Shown here piece by piece: positions 13,901 to 13,905 of a stretch of 13,905 nt of DNA; within the stretch, counting starts at the first letter, position 1, and the number at the start of each line of letters is the position of its first letter. The notes below the pieces were generated by a model. That model was not told the origin of the DNA. It saw nothing but the letters and a program-made list of their open reading frames with translations, and did no database searches. Position numbers and translations under genes: made by a program. Origin of the DNA: Comamonadaceae bacterium (GTDB taxonomy: Bacteria > Pseudomonadota > Gammaproteobacteria > Burkholderiales > Burkholderiaceae_C); contig JAIXYA010000095.1 in assembly GCA_027490485.1 (NCBI GenBank), positions 1 through 13,905 of the forward strand. Reading direction: 5' to 3'.

Positions 13901-13905
13901 TATTT

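Larger units (their letters stand above)
13723..13905. other. AT-rich upstream region of the secretion operon
   Basis: No gene is seen in these 183 bases. The region is strongly AT-rich relative to the rest of the window and should contain the promoter of the minus-strand operon. I could not identify a convincing -35/-10 pair; TTCAAA with TAATTT about 18 nt downstream (minus strand) is the best of several weak options. It holds an 18-base homopolymer and two dyads described separately. A divergent plus-strand gene may begin right of the window. Confidence 0.5.

Noticed and set aside
1..13905. CRISPR array, insertion sequence, integron, tRNA or toxin-antitoxin pair
   Set aside because: No regularly spaced repeats, transposase motifs, tRNA-like cloverleaf or paired small genes were found on either strand.

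Overview
This window is ordinary chromosomal sequence from a betaproteobacterium, most likely family Comamonadaceae in the Burkholderiales (a Limnohabitans- or Rhodoferax-like organism). That reading rests on gene order and on the style of the encoded proteins: rpsP-rimM-trmD-rplS followed by a UPF0035 NUDIX hydrolase, a CobD/CbiB-like membrane protein, rsgA, a Ste24-like M48 protease and orn. The genus is an inference. No CRISPR array, insertion sequence, tRNA, rRNA or prophage gene is visible.

Layout, left to right. (1) Positions 1-628, minus strand: the first 21 codons of a TM2-domain protein cut by the window edge, preceded by a GNAT acetyltransferase. (2) Positions 641-2909, plus strand: the ribosome/tRNA module rpsP, rimM, trmD, then rplS with its own promoter-like box and structured leader, closed by a good intrinsic terminator. 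(3) Positions 2929-4636, plus strand: a CoA-pyrophosphatase-type NUDIX hydrolase and a CobD/CbiB/AmpE-like membrane protein. (4) Positions 4652-6798, minus strand: an M48 membrane metalloprotease and, overlapping it by 4 nt, the ribosome-assembly GTPase rsgA. (5) Positions 6826-9126, plus strand: oligoribonuclease orn, then a hairpin-rich leader and a DEAD-box RNA helicase. (6) Positions 9126-13722, minus strand: a type I secretion operon in the order tolC-like outer-membrane channel, LssB-type ABC transporter, HlyD-type adaptor. Both junctions are ATGA overlaps and a terminator lies at the end. (7) Positions 13723-13905: an AT-rich upstream region with an 18-base homopolymer and two dyads.

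Sections 2 to 5 are mostly translation and RNA metabolism: ribosomal proteins S16 and L19, ribosome maturation (RimM, RsgA), tRNA methylation (TrmD), RNA remodelling (DEAD helicase) and RNA end-degradation (Orn). Section 6 is a separate envelope function, the export of an unseen substrate, perhaps a large adhesin or RTX-type protein.

The most notable observation is that the tolC-like gene carries an in-frame TAG at codon 346. Another 77 well-conserved codons follow in the same frame and run exactly into the ABC gene. The channel is therefore either a very recent pseudogene, a readthrough gene or an assembly error. Second is the 198-nt region between orn and the helicase, which holds five consecutive plus-strand hairpins. 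The last of them can form one of two mutually exclusive structures around the ribosome-binding site, which suggests a cold- or autoregulated leader. I see no convincing wholly new multigene system.
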